Shown piece by piece: positions 7,608-9,793 of a DNA stretch of 9,793 bases. The notes beneath the pieces are model-generated. The model saw only the letters and a list, made by a program, of their open reading frames with translations, made no database searches and was not told where the DNA came from. Source of the DNA: Faecalibacterium prausnitzii (GTDB taxonomy: Bacteria > Bacillota > Clostridia > Oscillospirales > Ruminococcaceae); contig DCCL01000037.1 in NCBI GenBank assembly GCA_002313795.1, positions 1 through 9,793 of the forward strand. Direction: 5' to 3'. Every line of letters begins with the position of its first letter. Positions within the stretch are counted from its first letter, which is position 1. Both the position numbers and the translations under genes were made by a program.

Positions 7608-8450
7608 ATGGAACGGAAACTGGTTTTTCTGGATATTGACGGCACCCTGCTGCCGCCGGGCCAGATGGTCGTGCCGGACAGCGCGGTGCAGGCTATGAAA
7701 AAAGCCCGGGCAAAGGGGCATAAGCTCTTTCTCTGCACCGGGCGAAACCTGCGGATGACAAAAACGCTTTTCCACTATGGTTTTGATGGCTTTGTGTGCA
7801 GTGCAGGCGGCTATGTGGGCTGCGGGGATGATATTCTGGTGGATATTACCATGCCGCCGGAGGATGTGGTCGGCCTGCGCAGCGCCATGGAGCGCCACGG
7901 TGTGGAGTGCACCCTCGAGACCCGGGATGATACCTACGGCGGGGTGCAGATGATCGAGCGGTATGCCGGGATGATGGAGAAGAGCGGCGTGCTGAACAGC
8001 GAAGCCGAACGCTGGCGCAAGATGATGGAGTTCGGCATGACCATCCGACCCCTCAGTGAGTACCACGGGGAGCCGGTCTATAAGGTAGTCTACATTGCAG
8101 GAAACGCTGCAGCTCTCGACGAGGCGAAGAGACTCTATGAGGACCGGTATCTGTTCTGCGAGAGCCTCATTGGTTCCACGGATACCGGCATCCTCAACGG
8201 GGAACTCATCAACCGCAGATTCAATAAGGGTACCGGCATCCGGGCCATCTGCGACCATCTGGGCGTCAGCCTTGCGGATACCATTGGCTTTGGCGACAGT
8301 GACAACGACCTGCAGATGACCGAAGTGGTGGGCACCAGTGTCTGCATGGCAAATGGTTCGGAGCGGCTGAAAAAGTGTTGTGACCGGGTCTGTCCGGCTG
8401 TCACCGAAGATGGCATCGCCCGGGCCTTTGAAGAACTGGGACTGGTGTGA
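7608..8450 (+). CDS. Cof-type HAD-IIB family phosphatase
   Basis: This is a cytosolic haloacid-dehalogenase superfamily hydrolase of the Cof/YbiV type. Such enzymes dephosphorylate sugar phosphates, pyridoxal phosphate, flavin or other small phosphate esters; the substrate cannot be read from sequence. The 280-aa protein has the usual length. Motif I is DIDGT (D9 nucleophile, D11 acid/base), motif II CTGR (T44), motif III K207 in FNKGTGI, and motif IV GFGDSDND (227-234) with the metal-binding aspartates, so all catalytic residues are present. The region between motifs II and III (about 85-195) is the C2 cap. The ATG has AGGAG seven bases upstream. It lies 18 bases after the HEPN-like gene, probably in one transcript, and a strong terminator follows the stop. 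Confidence 0.93.
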   Translation: MERKLVFLDIDGTLLPPGQMVVPDSAVQAMKKARAKGHKLFLCTGRNLRMTKTLFHYGFDGFVCSAGGYVGCGDDILVDITMPPEDVVGLRSAMERHGVECTLETRDDTYGGVQMIERYAGMMEKSGVLNSEAERWRKMMEFGMTIRPLSEYHGEPVYKVVYIAGNAAALDEAKRLYEDRYLFCESLIGSTDTGILNGELINRRFNKGTGIRAICDHLGVSLADTIGFGDSDNDLQMTEVVGTSVCMANGSERLKKCCDRVCPAVTEDGIARAFEELGLV

Positions 8451-8474
8451 TAAAAAGTTGAATCATACAAAAAA

Positions 8475-8519
8475 CCTCCCGGAGAAGCTGACACAAAGCT
8501 TTCTCCGGGAGGCTTTTTT
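8475..8519 (+). terminator. Intrinsic terminator after the HAD gene
   Basis: The arms CCTCCCGGAG (8475-8484) and CTCCGGGAGG (8503-8512) pair perfectly. A one-base bulge and five further pairs (8485-8489 with 8497-8501) follow, closing a seven-base loop. A C and six T residues follow (8514-8519). A-rich sequence before the stem (8469-8474) means it could also act weakly in the opposite direction. Confidence 0.92.
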
Positions 8520-8554
8520 GCATGAGACCGGACAGGCCCTCATACAGTGGACAG

Positions 8555-8560
8555 AAGGGG
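8555..8560 (+). promoter_or_regulatory. Ribosome binding site deciding the ATG at 8569
   Basis: AAGGGG lies eight bases before the ATG at 8569. The reading frame is open back to 8380, but that would run through the HAD gene end and the terminator. The GTG at 8563 is only two bases from the site. Confidence 0.75.
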
Positions 8561-8568
8561 GTGTGCGG

Positions 8569-9543
8569 ATGGAACAGGGAGCACAGATGATCTTTGCCCT
8601 GTTTGGCGGGCTGGCGATGTTCCTTTATGGGATGGACCGGATGAGCCGGGCGCTGCAGCGGGCAGCAGGGGATGCCATGAAACGGCTGCTGGCCCGTCTG
8701 ACGGCAACACCGCTGCTGGGCGTCCTCACCGGGCTGGTGGTGACAGCCGTGCTCCAGAGCAGCTCAGCGGCAACGGTGATGGTCATCGGCTTTGTCAGTG
8801 CGGGGCTTCTGGAGCTGCCCCGGGCGGTGGCAGTCATCTATGGCATCAACATCGGCACCACCATGACGGCGCAGCTCATCGCCTTTGATGCTCAGGCGCT
8901 GGTGTATCCGGTGCTGTTTCTGGGATTTGCGGTGGATTTTGCGGCCCGCAGCCCCCGTCGGCAGGCGGTGGGCGAAGCGCTGTTTTCTTTCGGACTGCTC
9001 TTTGAGGGCATCGGCATCCTGAGCAGTGCATTGCAGCCGCTGGCCGGGCAGGAAGTATTCTTGGCCTGGATGACCCGGGTGCAGCAGTCGCTGCTGCTGG
9101 GTATCCTGTTGGGGCTTGGGATGACTATGGTGGTGCAGAGCAGTTCGGCCACCATCGCCCTTTTGCAGAACGTGGCAGAGCAGCCGGGGCCGGACGGCAT
9201 CCACAGTGTGCTGGGGCTGGCCGGGGCAGTGCCCATCCTGCTGGGGGACAACATCGGCACGACAGTCACGGCCCTGCTGGCCTGTGTTGGGCAGGGAAAA
9301 GATGCTCTCCGGGCGGCATTGGCCCATAGCTGCTTCAACCTGAGCGGGAGCCTGTTGGCAGCGGCCCTGCTGCCCTGGTTCGTCCGGCTGGTGGAGTTCG
9401 TCTCTCCCAAAGGCCCGGAGCTAGAAGTCATCTCCCGGCAGATCGCGAATGCCCACACGCTGTTCAATGTTCTCTGCGCACTGCTCTGGCTGCCCTTCCT
9501 GCGCTGGATGGTGAAGCTGGTTTGTATTCTGGTGCCGGAGTAG
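8569..9543 (+). CDS. Na+/phosphate cotransporter family protein (NptA/PNaS core only)
   Basis: This is an inner-membrane transporter of the Na/Pi cotransporter (PNaS, SLC34-like) family, expected to carry inorganic phosphate with sodium. The 324-aa protein is almost entirely hydrophobic helices. It shows the internal twofold repeat typical of the family: QSSSA at 63-67 followed by GINIGTT (92-98), and QSSSA at 190-194 followed by GDNIGTT (226-232). Those signatures form the substrate/sodium site. It ends soon after the last helix (about residue 320). Many clostridial homologues continue for about 200 residues as a PhoU-like domain, which is absent here; Bacillus YqeW-type proteins are similarly short, so this looks complete rather than broken. 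It sits behind the 8475-8519 terminator, and I see no convincing promoter. Family assignment is firm, but the exact ion is inferred. Confidence 0.93.
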   Translation: MEQGAQMIFALFGGLAMFLYGMDRMSRALQRAAGDAMKRLLARLTATPLLGVLTGLVVTAVLQSSSAATVMVIGFVSAGLLELPRAVAVIYGINIGTTMTAQLIAFDAQALVYPVLFLGFAVDFAARSPRRQAVGEALFSFGLLFEGIGILSSALQPLAGQEVFLAWMTRVQQSLLLGILLGLGMTMVVQSSSATIALLQNVAEQPGPDGIHSVLGLAGAVPILLGDNIGTTVTALLACVGQGKDALRAALAHSCFNLSGSLLAAALLPWFVRLVEFVSPKGPELEVISRQIANAHTLFNVLCALLWLPFLRWMVKLVCILVPE

Positions 9544-9793
9544 GCTTCTCTGGCACCTTTTGGGGACACCTTTCTTATGGGGAGGCGAGGTACTGGTGTG
9601 CTGGAAAGAAACCTATGCGGGATGAGGGGAGTTTTATGAGGTGAATGGTAGTGCCCGCCTGTAGCGGGGATTAGGTTTTCTGCTTTCGTAAAGTTGCAAT
9701 TCGCTCCGCGGGCCAGAGGACGAGAGGGGGGGTCGACGCCCCCTCTCATCCTCTGGACTCCACTCATCCTGCAATGCAGCAGTGACGACCGCC
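9544..9793. other. Non-coding tail of the window with palindromic structure
   Basis: I support no gene here. The first 110 bases show no clear terminator for the transporter gene. Bases 9654-9784 contain three nested short palindromes: a small one with arms CCCGC/GCGGG (9654-9668), a large hairpin (9713-9756) and a weak CTGC/GCAG stem with CACT/AGTG outer pairs (9761-9784). The layout resembles dispersed intergenic repeats of gut Clostridia, but a copy number cannot be seen from one window. Confidence 0.6.
9713..9756. repeat. Large imperfect inverted repeat (hairpin)
   Basis: Two 18-base arms (9713-9730 and 9739-9756) pair at 17 of 18 positions, with one C/A mismatch (9721/9748). They enclose an eight-base loop that contains the palindrome GTCGAC. 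No T-run follows on either strand, so it is not a standard terminator. It may be part of a REP-like or MITE-like repeat, or a transcript 3'-end stabiliser. Confidence 0.8.

Noticed and set aside
8518..8548. Possible promoter before the transporter gene (TTGCAT then TACAGT)
   Set aside because: The matches are poor, the spacing is 19 bases, the -35 overlaps the terminator T-run, and the predicted start would fall on the ribosome binding site.
8380..8568. N-terminal extension of the transporter gene
   Set aside because: It would overlap the HAD gene and run through the terminator at 8475-8519. The AAGGGG at 8555 supports the ATG at 8569.
9577..9639. Twenty-codon open frame after the transporter gene
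   Set aside because: There is no ribosome binding site at a usable distance, no recognisable sequence, and the length is expected by chance.
8892..9767. Minus-strand open frame of 291 codons covering the transporter gene and the 3' hairpin
   Set aside because: Most of it is antisense to the transporter and its N-terminal part translates the palindromic block. There is no family signature, so I treat it as spurious.

Overview
The window is GC-rich DNA with all genes on the + strand. The order dnaB - tilS - hpt - ftsH is a housekeeping arrangement typical of Firmicutes. The base composition and the Clostridia-like proteins suggest a GC-rich gut member of the Oscillospiraceae/Ruminococcaceae, with Faecalibacterium or a close relative as the best guess (inference; no rRNA marker is present).

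Bases 1-6747 look like one long transcription unit. It holds replicative helicase dnaB (1-1401), tRNA-Ile lysidine synthetase tilS (1401-2870), hypoxanthine phosphoribosyltransferase hpt (2867-3415), the membrane protease ftsH with a TTG start (3447-5603), and an unnamed zinc-ribbon protein with a C-terminal membrane anchor (5624-6700). The first three genes overlap at their stop/start codons. A strong intrinsic terminator (6713-6747) closes the unit. An AT-rich island inside tilS carries a good extended -10 promoter candidate that could feed hpt-ftsH separately.

Bases 6774-8519 hold a second pair of genes. The first encodes an unnamed protein with a HEPN-like helical domain, an Arg/Ser/Gly/Asn-rich basic linker and a C-terminal membrane segment (6774-7589). 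The second encodes a Cof-type HAD phosphatase (7608-8450). A second intrinsic terminator follows at 8475-8519. A compact Na+/phosphate cotransporter-family gene without a PhoU tail (8569-9543) comes next. The last 250 bases have no supported gene but contain palindromic structure, including an 18-bp-arm hairpin that looks like a dispersed intergenic repeat.

The known genes are ordinary housekeeping functions: replication, tRNA decoding, purine salvage, membrane proteolysis and phosphate transport. The less ordinary material is the pair of C-terminally anchored proteins downstream of ftsH. One carries five regularly built acidic-x-T-R-[IV]-hydrophobic motifs that resemble phosphothreonine/FHA sites. 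The other joins a possible HEPN fold to an RNA-binding-like basic linker. I see no CRISPR array, phage, insertion sequence or defence island.
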